A stretch of 55,669 bases of DNA from Clostridia bacterium (GCA_017475765.1 JAFVEY010000072.1:1-55669), one strand, 5' to 3'. Shown: positions 14,992 to 26,392, numbered from the stretch's first letter. A program made the numbers and translations. The notes: generated from the letters alone by a model not told the origin.

Positions 14992-17406
14992 TTATTCGGT
15001 ATCGTCGGGGGAATCCTCATGAAAGTCTTCCAGCAATTTTTTGCAAAGTTCATAGTTGTGAATGAAGTTGCTGTCGTCAGGATAGAGCTGTTTGAGATCT
15101 GAAAAGGCGTGGAGAGCGTCCTGTAAACAAAGGTAATTGGCATTTTTACGTGCAAAAGTACCCATTCTGAAAAATGAAAGAGCAATATCGCCATAGCAGG
15201 CTTTTTGATAGCTGTCGGACAGATTACCGAATTCCTTATAAAGTGAAAGATATATCTGATGAGCCTTATAATACCATTGTGCAGTAAGATGAAGTATATC
15301 CATATTCAGATAGCTTTCGCCTGTTTCGACATAAAATTGGGCAACTGTATTCCTATCTCTATAAGACATTGTCTGCGTTGCAAGCTGTTCCATTATTTCT
15401 CTGCCTTCCTGAACAGATAACAATTTAAACGGAAGTCCTTGCGTTCTGGAATACAGCAAAAGTGCGTTTGCCAGATCACGGCGATCCTGAATGGAATCAC
15501 TCTTATCTGCCAGCTGTCGGGTGATCGTCAACATCTGATTGAAATTTTCTGCCGCCACATCTTGATTATTACAATCCAATGCCAGTTTGCCGATACGGGC
15601 ATAAGCAAGCGAAAGATCACGCATTGCAGGGGCATTCCGTAGTTCATCATAAAGTGCCTGCCGTTCTTTCAGACTTTCGGTGTAGTAGGTCATGGCAGTA
15701 TTTACTTCTTCAGAAGAGTCGCCGTTATTTTGGGCAGTACGATGTGCTGCGTTGTCAAAAAGCTCTCCGAGCCTCATCAGAATGACCGCATAATCTCTTC
15801 TGGCTTCGTATTCCTTGAAATCGCCGCCCTTCAGTTCTTTATAGGCAGCATATCTCAGACGATAGCAATTTTTGTATAATTCGAGTGCGGTATCAAAATA
15901 TCCCAGACGAAGTTCCAGATCGCCGAGTTTTAGATAGGGAACTGAAAGATGCCTTCTCAGGAATGGGATATTTTTCTCACCGGAATATTGTTCGATCATC
16001 TGCTTACGCAGTTTTAAAGTGTCCCGATAGAGTGTAACGGCATTTTCATTATTGCCTTTTTCAGCTTCCATATCTCCGAGTGCCAGCTGAACCTTTGAAT
16101 ACATGAGCATTTTTTCGATATTATCCGTATATATTCCGGATTGAGCAAACTGATACAGCTTTTTGTAATACATCCCGGCATATCTGATATTGCCGTCACG
16201 CTGAAAATTTTGTGCCAGTTCAAATGTCTGTGAGAATAATTCGTTGAACAGATCGGCATCAGGTTTTGTCCGATATTGGTTTTCCAGTTTGTCAATCAAT
16301 TTTATTCTCCAAGTGAAGGAGCTTTGAAGGCTGCGGTCAACGCCCTTTCCGTCACGATAAAGGATGATCAGTTCCTTGATTGCCTCGATATCCCCGTTCT
16401 TTGCTGCTTCTTCGATCAGAGCGAAGCCCTTTTCTCTGTTAAGCTCCACATTGATTCCGTTCATATAAGCCAGTCCGAGCAAAAATTTTTTATGTATATC
16501 AGAGCAATTCTGCTTTGGCGGACATCCGGCAAAGCAGTCTTCGATATGTTTTCTTATTGTATCAGGATCATCGAAAGAAATGACATTGCCGATATCGGGA
16601 TACAGCCGGGAAAGTTTCGTTTTGTTGGTTTCCGCCATCTCGACTGCAATGATTTTTTTATGTTCAGACACAGCCATAGGATATTCGATTCTTTGAACAT
16701 AATTCCCTTCTGCCAGCAGATTGGGGGTAACTGCAAGAATAAAGGCTTTGCTGCCGATCAGTGAATTTTCTATATTCTGATTATAATTTTCGCCTGCCAG
16801 CAAAAATTCATCATACCAGACAGCAACATCCTGCAGGGATTCATTTTTGTGTATCATATTCATCAGATTTCTTGCATAATACCGATCTGCTTTGCGATAG
16901 CTCAGAAACATACCGCCCCTGAAAATATCTCTGATTTTTTGTGTACGGCTGTCGGTTGTCAATACCTCTTCCATCCATTTGTGGAGCTTTTCGCTGAACG
17001 GAACGGCTGTTTCATCTGTTTGTTCTGGAATAAGATAATGAATACTTCCGAATTGTTGTTCAAACAATTGATCCAGACCGCCCTCCATCATCAGCGGAAG
17101 TATTGGAATATGCAGCTTTTGTGCCAGCGGAAATTCGACGGAAACTGTTTGGTTTTTCTGCGTCAGAAGCTTTTTTGTCACAGGAATAACAACAAGGTGC
17201 ATCTGATGGAGCTGATCGGCTATTTCCTGTCTGTCATCATCGGCACACCGGTTTTCATCATACCATATTGAAACGTTGGATTCCTTTAATAAAATTTCTT
17301 TTATCTGGTCAAAGTATTTGCTGAAATCATCAGGGTGGGATGAAAAATAAATTTTTGGTTTTCCCTGTAATGACGCATTTCCTCTGCAAATATATGAAAG
17401 CTTCAT
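14992..17406 (-). CDS. Tandem-TIR protein with Sel1 and TPR repeats
   Basis: An 804-residue cytoplasmic protein with two successive TIR domains. TIR1 (about 17-115) starts PKIYFSSHPDD and has SIWYDENRCADDD and VSVEFPLA. TIR2 (about 163-270) starts GGMFLSYRKAD and has AVWYDEFLLAGENY and RIEYPMAV. Each keeps the glutamate at the position used for NAD+ cleavage in bacterial TIR domains (E91 and E241). A Sel1-like repeat follows (about 305-360, LGLAYMNG...AAKNGDIEAI...YRDGKGV), then a long TPR-like helical region (about 400-790). AAAGGAG lies 11 nt before the ATG. It is last in a run ligA, CLC transporter, TIR, with a 42-bp gap. TIR-TPR proteins act as NADase effectors or sensors in some antiphage systems, but no recognised partner is adjacent, so a defence role is inference. 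Confidence 0.8.
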   Translation of the reverse strand: MKLSYICRGNASLQGKPKIYFSSHPDDFSKYFDQIKEILLKESNVSIWYDENRCADDDRQEIADQLHQMHLVVIPVTKKLLTQKNQTVSVEFPLAQKLHIPILPLMMEGGLDQLFEQQFGSIHYLIPEQTDETAVPFSEKLHKWMEEVLTTDSRTQKIRDIFRGGMFLSYRKADRYYARNLMNMIHKNESLQDVAVWYDEFLLAGENYNQNIENSLIGSKAFILAVTPNLLAEGNYVQRIEYPMAVSEHKKIIAVEMAETNKTKLSRLYPDIGNVISFDDPDTIRKHIEDCFAGCPPKQNCSDIHKKFLLGLAYMNGINVELNREKGFALIEEAAKNGDIEAIKELIILYRDGKGVDRSLQSSFTWRIKLIDKLENQYRTKPDADLFNELFSQTFELAQNFQRDGNIRYAGMYYKKLYQFAQSGIYTDNIEKMLMYSKVQLALGDMEAEKGNNENAVTLYRDTLKLRKQMIEQYSGEKNIPFLRRHLSVPYLKLGDLELRLGYFDTALELYKNCYRLRYAAYKELKGGDFKEYEARRDYAVILMRLGELFDNAAHRTAQNNGDSSEEVNTAMTYYTESLKERQALYDELRNAPAMRDLSLAYARIGKLALDCNNQDVAAENFNQMLTITRQLADKSDSIQDRRDLANALLLYSRTQGLPFKLLSVQEGREIMEQLATQTMSYRDRNTVAQFYVETGESYLNMDILHLTAQWYYKAHQIYLSLYKEFGNLSDSYQKACYGDIALSFFRMGTFARKNANYLCLQDALHAFSDLKQLYPDDSNFIHNYELCKKLLEDFHEDSPDDTE

Positions 17407-17448
17407 AATATATCAGTCTCCTTTTATTGCTCTGTCAATCAGGGACTC

Positions 17449-18726
17449 TTATCTTGCCTTTCTGTTAAGAAACTTTGCTCTGTATTTGGAATAGACGATT
17501 TTCTGATCGTGATACAGTCCGTAATATCCGGACATGAAATAGCTTACAGCAACAGCAATCAGAAAATAGGGAATACCTCCCGAACCGAAAAGCTCAAAGC
17601 TGATCAGAAGTGATGTGATCGGACAGTTGGTAACGCCGCAGAAAACAGCGATAAGACCCACCGCCGCACAGACGGACGGAGAAAATTCGATCAGATGTCC
17701 GAATGTACAGCCGAAGGTTGCTCCGATGAAGAAGGAGGGAACGATTTCTCCTCCCCGGAATCCTGCTTCTATCGTGAGAGCGGTGAAGAGCATTTTAAGA
17801 ATGAAAGCATAAGGCACAGCTTCGCCTTTGACGGCTTTTTCGATGATCGGCATACCGGCACCGTTATAATCTCTTGTGCCCAGAAGAAAGGTGAGTCCGA
17901 CAATCACGCAGGCAGACACCGTAATTCTGATATAGGGATTTTTCAGATATTTTCTGAAAAGATCACCTGTGGAATGAAGCAGTAGTATGAAAAGTATGCT
18001 GATAACGGCACAAAGTATTCCCAGACCGACCGTTTCAGCCGCATTGAGAATGGTCAGATCGGGAAATTCCACAACCGCAAAATCCGTTTCCTTGATTCCG
18101 ACAAATTTTGCAAAATACGCCGCAATCAGCGATGAAAAAACACAGGGGACAAGAGCTGCATAATACATGATGCCGACACTCACAACCTCCATCGAAAAGA
18201 CGGCGGCAGCCATCGGCGTTCCGAAAAGCGCCGAAAAAGCTGCACTCATTCCGCACAGAATTACCACTCTTTTGTCCGTATCATCCAGCCGGAGCCATCT
18301 TCCGAGCTGGTTTCCCATACTTCCGCCGAGCTGAAGTGCAGCACCTTCTCTTCCGGCAGATCCGCCGAACAAATGTGTCAGTATGGTTGTTACAAAAATC
18401 AGAGGAGCCATACGAAACGGTATTTCACTTTTGGCGTGTATAGTGGAAAGAACAAGATTGGTACCCTTATCGTTTTTGTATTTGAATATGCTGTACAGAA
18501 ATACGGTAACGATACCAGCTAATGGAAGGAAGAACAGTATAAAATCATTATGTTCCCTGTATTCCGTTACCATATTCATAAAATAGGCAAAAAGCGTTGA
18601 AAATCCTCCGACAGTCAAACCTGTCAGAATGGAAATGGCGCTCCATTTCAAAAACAGAAGGATATTATGTCTTATTTTTTTGGAATAGGCTCTTATAAAT
18701 CTTTTTGCAACAGTCAACTTTTCCAT
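17449..18726 (-). CDS. CLC-family anion transporter, CLC-F-like
   Basis: A 425-residue CLC membrane protein with about ten or more helices. The gating-glutamate motif reads GSAGREGAALQLGG (E127), where canonical chloride CLCs have GREGP-VQIGG. The usual GSGIP motif is replaced by HAKSEIP. The later motif is RGGEIVPSFFIGA. This pattern resembles the fluoride/proton antiporter clade CLC-F more than the ClcA chloride exchangers. No fluoride riboswitch is visible, because the gene starts only 3 nt after the ligA stop and is probably translated by coupling to it. Substrate (fluoride versus chloride) is an inference from these motifs. Confidence 0.75.
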   Translation of the reverse strand: MEKLTVAKRFIRAYSKKIRHNILLFLKWSAISILTGLTVGGFSTLFAYFMNMVTEYREHNDFILFFLPLAGIVTVFLYSIFKYKNDKGTNLVLSTIHAKSEIPFRMAPLIFVTTILTHLFGGSAGREGAALQLGGSMGNQLGRWLRLDDTDKRVVILCGMSAAFSALFGTPMAAAVFSMEVVSVGIMYYAALVPCVFSSLIAAYFAKFVGIKETDFAVVEFPDLTILNAAETVGLGILCAVISILFILLLHSTGDLFRKYLKNPYIRITVSACVIVGLTFLLGTRDYNGAGMPIIEKAVKGEAVPYAFILKMLFTALTIEAGFRGGEIVPSFFIGATFGCTFGHLIEFSPSVCAAVGLIAVFCGVTNCPITSLLISFELFGSGGIPYFLIAVAVSYFMSGYYGLYHDQKIVYSKYRAKFLNRKAR

Positions 18727-18729
18727 TCT

Positions 18730-20739
<2,010 letters not shown>

Positions 20740-20769
20740 TTAAAAGTGTTTTGATGATAATTGATCTTG

Positions 20770-21285
20770 TTAGTTTCTGCATATCTGACAGCCAAAGCAG
20801 CTCAGCAGAGCATCATGCCGGGGACAGACAGGAAAGCCGTTGTTAATCGGATCGTCCTTATCGGAATCTTCAAGCCACTTTATAAGCTTCTCCTGCTTTA
20901 TATCATCAGCTTCAAATGCTTCAATCAGTTCTGCAAATTGCTCCAGCCGAGGAAAAATATTCTTTTCGTTCGGTTCATATCCGAGTTTATCCCAATGTTT
21001 TTTGTTCAGAGCGTGTCTTATGGTTTTAAGCATAAAAGCCTTATCCTTTTGAAAGGTGTCTGTATTCCAAGGCATTTCAGCAATATCAAATCCCACATTG
21101 CCCTCTCCGGCAGCCGTCTGATCTTTTTCTGCAAGCCAAACTATCAGCCTTTTCTGCTCCTTTGTTTTGGCAAGCCGTGAGCCGGCGATGATAAGGACAT
21201 TGAGAAATGCGTCCGTCAGACGGTTGGACATTACGATATCGCTGTTTGCGTTATGAAGTGATTTGCAGGTTATAATGTTACCCAT
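20770..21285 (-). CDS. Unrecognised protein with C-terminal cysteine cluster
   Basis: A 171-residue soluble protein that I do not recognise. ATG 21285 is chosen because GGAGG is 8 nt upstream; the ATG at 21300 overlaps that site. The N-terminal half contains TDAFLNVLIIAGSRLAKTKEQKRLIVWLAEKDQ, and the middle is charged and helical (LEQFAELIEAFEADD). The C-terminus carries CPRHDALLSCFGCQIC, four cysteines spaced C-x9-C-x2-C-x2-C, which could bind zinc or an Fe-S cluster. It is co-directional with ligA (42-bp gap), so it may share its transcript. No membrane segment or signal peptide is seen. Confidence 0.65.
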   Translation of the reverse strand: MGNIITCKSLHNANSDIVMSNRLTDAFLNVLIIAGSRLAKTKEQKRLIVWLAEKDQTAAGEGNVGFDIAEMPWNTDTFQKDKAFMLKTIRHALNKKHWDKLGYEPNEKNIFPRLEQFAELIEAFEADDIKQEKLIKWLEDSDKDDPINNGFPVCPRHDALLSCFGCQICRN

Positions 21286-21404
21286 AATTATTACCTCCAT
21301 TCGTCTGTATTTTCAGTAATGTTTTGGTCTTTGTTTTCCGGCACATACCAATCTTAAATTTTACCTTTATATTCGTTTTTGTTTGTGCTTTCTTGCTATC
21401 ATTT

Positions 21405-22334
21405 TTATCCACCAACAGTCTGAGCAAAGCCGACAATCAGCGGCATTGTTATGACGGAAAGCAAGGTTGAAAGAGATACAAGTCTGACAGACAAATCTGC
21501 ATCATTATCGAATTTAGCCGCAAACATGGTTGTGGAAGCCGCAACTGGAGCGCCGGCAGCGATCACGCAGGTGATGAGTATCGTTCCTCTGATACCGAGC
21601 ATCATCATGCCGCCGAAGGCGATCAGCGGAACAGCAACAAGCCTCAGCAATACACATATAAAGCCTTTTCCGTCCTTGAATGCGTCAAGCAGTTTTGACT
21701 GAGAAAGATAATATCCAACCACCATCATAGGCAGGGGAGTGTTGAGATTGGCAATAAAGCCGATCGGCTTTGAGATGATTTCCGGAACGGGCAGTGACAG
21801 CAGAAAAATAACAATACCGACCGCCATGCCGATAATGCACGGATTGAGTATGATCTTTTTTGCCGACAGCTCCTTTCCGCTGCCTGTTGACAGCCATACC
21901 CCGAATGTCCACATCACAAGGTTGAATATCACAATATAGACAGAGCCAAAAAATACGCCGTCAGAGCCTAAAATAGCCTGCTGCATTGGCAGCGACATAT
22001 ATCCGCAGTTGGAAAATATCAGCGCAAAACGGTATACTCTGTTTTTTTCGGGTATCTTATCATGGAAAACAGACATTGCAATGACAACAGACAGGGTATG
22101 TATACATAAGGCTGAACAGGCTGCGACAAGCAGACCGCCGAGCATTTCTCCGTCAAACGGACGCATGAAATTTTCAACGATAACACACGGAGTGACGATA
22201 TACAATACAATATCCGTTACAGATTTGACTGCTGTTTTATTCAGTATTTTGGTTTTTCCGCACAGATAACCCAGAGCGATCAGAATAAACAGCTCCAGAA
22301 CCTGAGTTCCCACAGTAATAAAATTTTCAAACAT
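21405..22334 (-). CDS. AEC-family (auxin efflux carrier-like) transporter
   Basis: A 309-residue membrane carrier with about ten hydrophobic segments in two five-helix halves (first half about 10-150, second about 165-305). Recognisable AEC features are FSNCGYMSLPMQQAILG in helix 4-5 and AAGAPVAASTTMFAAKF near the C-terminus. Bacterial members move malate or other small organic anions; the substrate cannot be read from sequence. It follows nspC on the same strand after 67 bp. Co-transcription is possible. Confidence 0.88.
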   Translation of the reverse strand: MFENFITVGTQVLELFILIALGYLCGKTKILNKTAVKSVTDIVLYIVTPCVIVENFMRPFDGEMLGGLLVAACSALCIHTLSVVIAMSVFHDKIPEKNRVYRFALIFSNCGYMSLPMQQAILGSDGVFFGSVYIVIFNLVMWTFGVWLSTGSGKELSAKKIILNPCIIGMAVGIVIFLLSLPVPEIISKPIGFIANLNTPLPMMVVGYYLSQSKLLDAFKDGKGFICVLLRLVAVPLIAFGGMMMLGIRGTILITCVIAAGAPVAASTTMFAAKFDNDADLSVRLVSLSTLLSVITMPLIVGFAQTVGG

Positions 22335-22401
22335 CCTTATTCCTTCTTATTCTTTCCTTATTTTTCTTTATTAATGATAATGAGCAAACATTGCACATTT
22401 C

Positions 22402-23541
22402 TTATAATCTTCTTTTAAAATCCTCATATCCGAATTGCTTTATCAGCTCTGTTCTGCCGTCAGTTTTTAAAAGATAAATGGACGGCAAAGGCATACCGTT
22501 GAAGGTATTGTTCTTGACAATGGAATACATTGCCATATCTGTAAATATCAGCTTTTCTCCGATTCTCAGGGCATTTTCAAATGAATAATCCCCGATCACA
22601 TCACCGGCAAGGCAGGTGGGAGCGCCCAATCGGTAGGTGTGGGGCAGAACATAAGGCAGCTCGGAGCCGACAATCAGAGGACGGTACGGCATTTCAAGCA
22701 CATCCGGCATATGACAGGCGGCAGAGGTATCGACAATGGCAAGATCCATGCCGTTTTTGGTGAGATCGAGAACTGTCGTTATGAGGAATCCAGCATCTAT
22801 CGCAACGGCTTCTCCGGGTTCAATGTAAACCTCCACATTGTATTTGTTTTTGATATGATTGATAAGCTCCACCAGCTTGTCAACATTGTAATCCGGCTTT
22901 GTAATATGATGTCCTCCGCCGAAATTCAGCCATTTCATGCGATAAAGATATTTTCCGAATTTTTCCTCAACATATCGAAGTGTCCGTTCAAGTGTTTCTG
23001 CGCCCTGTTCGCACATTGTATGAAAGTGTAGACCGCTGATTCCGTCAATCTCATTTTCTTCAAAGTTTTCGAGAGTGATTCCCAGTCTTGAATTCCGGAA
23101 GCAGGGGTTATAGATATCGGTTTCGATTTCAGAATATTCGGGGTTGACTCTCAGACCAAACTCCGCTCCGCCGTGGGAAAGAGCTTTTTCTCTGAAATGC
23201 TTCCATTGCCCGAAGGAATTGAAAACGATATGGTCACAGATATCCAGCAGCTCATCAAAATCCTCGTCCTTATAGGCGGGGGAAAATACATGGATCTGAC
23301 GGTTTCCCATTTCCTCATAAGCCAGCCTTGCTTCAAAGAGACCGCTTGCGGTTGTGCCGCTGATATATTTTGCGATAAGGGGATAGACGCTGTAAGACGA
23401 AAAAGCCTTTTGTGCAAGAAGCACATGACAGCCTGTGCGCTGTTCCACGCTTTTCAAAGTGATAAGATTTTTTATCAGAGCCTCCTCGTCAATCACATAG
23501 CAGGGGGTGGGGAGCGTTTTTACGATTTCATATTTGTCCAT
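22402..23541 (-). CDS. nspC: Carboxynorspermidine decarboxylase
   Basis: A PLP-dependent alanine-racemase-fold decarboxylase of 379 residues that converts carboxynorspermidine or carboxyspermidine to norspermidine or spermidine. The PLP lysine is K45 in LLAQKAFSSY. Other family features are GLHFHTMCEQ, LNFGGGHHI, VYIEPGEA and a C-terminal catalytic Cys-containing CLAGDVIGDY motif. ATG 23541 follows GAGGTG with about 7 nt spacing; a TTG at 23544 is less likely. The usual partner, carboxynorspermidine dehydrogenase, is not in the window, so the gene is separated from the rest of the pathway here. An extended -10 promoter is on the minus strand at 23574-23582. Confidence 0.93.
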   Translation of the reverse strand: MDKYEIVKTLPTPCYVIDEEALIKNLITLKSVEQRTGCHVLLAQKAFSSYSVYPLIAKYISGTTASGLFEARLAYEEMGNRQIHVFSPAYKDEDFDELLDICDHIVFNSFGQWKHFREKALSHGGAEFGLRVNPEYSEIETDIYNPCFRNSRLGITLENFEENEIDGISGLHFHTMCEQGAETLERTLRYVEEKFGKYLYRMKWLNFGGGHHITKPDYNVDKLVELINHIKNKYNVEVYIEPGEAVAIDAGFLITTVLDLTKNGMDLAIVDTSAACHMPDVLEMPYRPLIVGSELPYVLPHTYRLGAPTCLAGDVIGDYSFENALRIGEKLIFTDMAMYSIVKNNTFNGMPLPSIYLLKTDGRTELIKQFGYEDFKRRL

Positions 23542-23573
23542 CAAAACACCTCAGTTGGTTTGTTATTTACATT

Positions 23574-23582
23574 ATTATAGCA
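23574..23582 (-). promoter_or_regulatory. Extended -10 promoter for nspC
   Basis: On the minus strand the bases read TGCTATAAT, a consensus extended -10 element, about 32 bp upstream of the nspC ATG. No good -35 box is present, as is normal for extended -10 promoters. Confidence 0.55.
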
Positions 23583-23650
23583 TTTTAACACAGAAAAATA
23601 AATAGGAATCATGATAAATATATTGCGGTGTTCCATACTTTGCAATATAC

Positions 23651-23679
23651 TTGCATTTTTGCTGCAAAGTAAGTATAAT
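23651..23679 (+). promoter_or_regulatory. queA promoter
   Basis: TTGCAT (23651-23656), a 17-bp spacer and TATAAT (23674-23679), 34 bp upstream of the queA ATG. Good sigma-A match. Confidence 0.8.
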
Positions 23680-23713
23680 GGATAAATGAATAATGTTGAA
23701 AGGACAGGAAAAG

Positions 23714-24739
23714 ATGAAAACAGCGGATTTTTACTATGATCTTCCCGAAGAACTGATCGCTCAGACTCCGATCGAGCCCCGTGACAGTTCTCGGATGCTT
23801 GTGATGGACAGAAAAAGCGGAGCGCTGCAACATAAGCATTTTTATGATATTACGGATTATCTGCATGAAGGCGATTGTCTGATACTTAACGATTCCAGAG
23901 TGCTTCCTGCAAGAATTTATGGCACTAAAGATGAAACGGGGGCAAATGTGGAATTTCTGCTGCTGCGCCATATTGAAAGCAAGCGCTGGGAAACGCTTGC
24001 AAAGCCGGGAAAAAAGGCAAAGCCCGGCACACGCTTTTCATTTGGTGACGGACTGATGAAAGCTACGGTAGCAGATGTTACCGACGACGGCAACAGGATC
24101 GTGGATTTTGAATGTGAGGGAAATTTCTATGAAGCTCTCGACAAACTCGGTCAGATGCCTTTGCCTCCTTATATACATGAAAAGCTGAAGGATAAGGAAC
24201 GCTATCAGACGGTTTACAGCCGTGAACTTGGTTCTGCGGCGGCACCAACGGCAGGTCTGCATTTTACAGACGGACTTCTTCAAAAAATAAAGGCGAAGGG
24301 AGTCAAAATTGGTTTTGTGACGCTTCATGTCGGACTCGGAACCTTCCGTCCCGTGAAGGTCGATGATGTGACAAAGCACCATATGCACTCCGAACATTAT
24401 GAGCTGCCCAAAATGACAGCCGATCTTATCAATGAAACAAAGAAAAACGGGGGAAGGGTGATATCTGTCGGAACAACAAGCTGCCGCACCCTTGAATCGG
24501 TTGCCAAAAAAGAAGGCTGTATCTGTGCTTCGGAGGGCTGGACAGATATATTTATCTATCCGGGATTTGAATTCAAGGTTCTCGATGGTCTTGTCACCAA
24601 TTTTCATTTGCCCGAAAGTACGCTGATCATGCTTGTTTCAGCCTTTGCAGGCTTTGATAATGTAATGAATGCCTACAAAACAGCCGTGGAAGAAAAATAT
24701 CGTTTTTTCAGTTTCGGAGACAGCATGATTATTCTGTAA
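23714..24739 (+). CDS. queA: tRNA queuosine biosynthesis: SAM:tRNA ribosyltransferase-isomerase
   Basis: Transfers and isomerises the ribosyl part of S-adenosylmethionine onto 7-aminomethyl-7-deazaguanine in tRNA, forming epoxyqueuosine. The 341-residue protein has the family features [74 protein letters not shown] and [15 protein letters not shown] 23714 is preferred over the in-frame ATG at 23693, because it lies 6-8 nt after an AGG-AGG-like stretch and the homologues start at KTADF. Transcribed alone from its own promoter, with a terminator directly after. Confidence 0.95.
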   Translation: MKTADFYYDLPEELIAQTPIEPRDSSRMLVMDRKSGALQHKHFYDITDYLHEGDCLILNDSRVLPARIYGTKDETGANVEFLLLRHIESKRWETLAKPGKKAKPGTRFSFGDGLMKATVADVTDDGNRIVDFECEGNFYEALDKLGQMPLPPYIHEKLKDKERYQTVYSRELGSAAAPTAGLHFTDGLLQKIKAKGVKIGFVTLHVGLGTFRPVKVDDVTKHHMHSEHYELPKMTADLINETKKNGGRVISVGTTSCRTLESVAKKEGCICASEGWTDIFIYPGFEFKVLDGLVTNFHLPESTLIMLVSAFAGFDNVMNAYKTAVEEKYRFFSFGDSMIIL

Positions 24740-24786
24740 AGCAATTTGATTAACATAAAATTGATGTAATAATGATATAAAAAGTT

Positions 24787-24815
24787 CAGGACTGCTTTTC
24801 GGCAGTCCTGTTTTC
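24787..24815 (+). terminator. Intrinsic terminator after queA
   Basis: CAGGACTGC (24787-24795) pairs perfectly with GCAGTCCTG (24802-24810), followed by TTTT. It lies between convergent queA and the DtxR-family gene, and the minus-strand side is also usable. Confidence 0.85.
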
Positions 24816-24818
24816 AGC

Positions 24819-25199
24819 TTATTCTTTTTTCGGATCATTGCTTTCGATGTATCTGCACAGAGCATTAAAGGTTTCCGCACTAATATCATGTTCTATTCTG
24901 CAGGCGTCCTCTTTTGCAATTTCTTCGTCAACTCCGATGCTGATAAAAAATGCTGTAAGTGTTTTATGACGGTTAAGAATCTTTTCGGCAATCTCCATGC
25001 CGGCTTCTGTTATGGTGATATAATTGTCCTTGTCCATAACGATCAGCCCTTTTTCCTTAAGGCGCTTGGTGGTATATGTCACACTCGGTTTTGTAACACC
25101 CAGATGCTGTGCAACATCAATGGAGCGAACATAGCCGTTGTGCTGTTTGATCATAAGCATTGCCTCAAGATAGTCTTCGGTAGTCTTTTCAGATTTCAT
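24819..25199 (-). CDS. DtxR/MntR-family metal-dependent regulator
   Basis: A 126-residue repressor of the short DtxR type. The N-terminal winged helix-turn-helix includes TEDYLEAMLMIKQ and HLGVTKPSVTYTTKRLKEKGLI. The metal-binding/dimerisation part includes RHKTLTAFFISIGVDEEIAKEDACRIEHDIS, with Cys/Glu/His ligands in DACRIEHDIS. There is no SH3-like third domain, as in MntR. Such proteins sense Mn2+ or Fe2+ and control uptake genes; no metal-uptake gene is adjacent. The gene is divergent from the EamA transporter. GGAGG stands 9 nt before the ATG. Confidence 0.9.
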   Translation of the reverse strand: MKSEKTTEDYLEAMLMIKQHNGYVRSIDVAQHLGVTKPSVTYTTKRLKEKGLIVMDKDNYITITEAGMEIAEKILNRHKTLTAFFISIGVDEEIAKEDACRIEHDISAETFNALCRYIESNDPKKE

Positions 25200-25349
25200 T
25201 TTGTAAAATCCTCCGCAATTTTTATTTTAGGGTATCATATTTAAACCAAAAAATCAAGGAAAATATAAAATTTTTTATTGTTAATTTTATTAAAAATTTT
25301 CTAAATACAGATTGGTATTTTGGAACAGACCGGACGGCAATGACAGCTG

Positions 25350-25378
25350 TTGACAAAAAAACAATATGGGAATATAAT
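25350..25378 (+). promoter_or_regulatory. Consensus promoter for the EamA transporter gene
   Basis: TTGACA (25350-25355), 17 bp, TATAAT (25373-25378): a perfect sigma-A promoter 33 bp before the TTG start. Confidence 0.88.
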
Positions 25379-25411
25379 CTTTGATATAAAAATGTAGTAA
25401 GGTGATGCTCA

Positions 25412-26320
25412 TTGAGAAAATTAAAAATTGATAAAAGGTATACTGCTGTTTTTTACATCATTCTTTCGGCTTTCTGCTTTGCATTTATGAATCTTTTTGT
25501 AAGACTTTCGGGCGATATTCCATCCATGCAGAAGTGCTTTTTCAGAAATTTCGTTGCTGTATTTTTTGCGATGGGTGTGCTGATTAAAAATAAAAGCAGT
25601 TTCAGATGGAAAAAAGGAAATCTGAAGTTTTTGCTTCTACGTTCCATCACGGGGTCGTTCGGAATTGTATGCAATTTTTATGCGATTGATCATATTGCCC
25701 TTGCCGATGCCTCAATACTCAACAAGATGTCTCCGTTCTTTGTAATAATTTTTTCATTTATTTTTCTTCGGGAACGTCTGACGTTGTTGCAGGGATCGGC
25801 TGTATTGATTGCCTTTGTCGGAACATTGTTTATTCTGAAGCCGAGTTTTCAGAATATAGAGCTTTTTCCGTCTGCGGTAGGTCTTATGGGAGGAATGTGT
25901 GCTGGCTTTGCCTATACAATGGTGCGTATTCTCGGAAAAAGAGAGGAAAACAGGTCGCTGATCGTATTTTTCTTTTCGGCATTTTCCTGTATCGTCATGC
26001 TGCCGTATCTGATTTTTGATTTTCACCCGATGGAATGGTGGCAACTGCTCATGCTGCTGGGGGCAGGACTTTCGGCAACGGGAGGTCAGTTTTCGATAAC
26101 AGCGGCTTATTGTCATGCTCCGGCAAGAGAAATATCGGTTTATGATTATTCCCAGATTATTTTTGCAACACTCCTCGGCTTTATATTCCTGGGAGAAATT
26201 CCCGATATATACAGCTTTATCGGCTATATTGTCATTATCTCGATGGCAGTATTGATGTTTCTTTACAATAATGACAAGGGTATATTCAAAAAACGAAAAA
26301 AGGAAAACATAAAAGAGTAA
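25412..26320 (+). CDS. EamA-family (drug/metabolite superfamily) transporter
   Basis: A 302-residue protein with ten hydrophobic segments forming two EamA repeats (about 12-145 and 155-290). The signature near the end of each repeat is visible: ASILNKMSPFFVIIFSFIFLRERLTLLQGSAVLIAFVGTLFILKP split around E, and SQIIFATLLGFIFLGEIPDIYSFIGYIVIISM likewise. The start is TTG at 25412, with AAGGTGATG about 6 nt upstream and no alternative ATG before the first helix. The substrate is unknown; members move metabolites such as amino acids or SAM. Its own strong promoter indicates single-gene transcription. Confidence 0.88.
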   Translation: MRKLKIDKRYTAVFYIILSAFCFAFMNLFVRLSGDIPSMQKCFFRNFVAVFFAMGVLIKNKSSFRWKKGNLKFLLLRSITGSFGIVCNFYAIDHIALADASILNKMSPFFVIIFSFIFLRERLTLLQGSAVLIAFVGTLFILKPSFQNIELFPSAVGLMGGMCAGFAYTMVRILGKREENRSLIVFFFSAFSCIVMLPYLIFDFHPMEWWQLLMLLGAGLSATGGQFSITAAYCHAPAREISVYDYSQIIFATLLGFIFLGEIPDIYSFIGYIVIISMAVLMFLYNNDKGIFKKRKKENIKE

Positions 26321-26392
26321 GGAACAGTATCAATCAGACAATTATCAGATCTTATAGTAAACGAAATTAAAAAATTCCTGTTAAAACATTCG

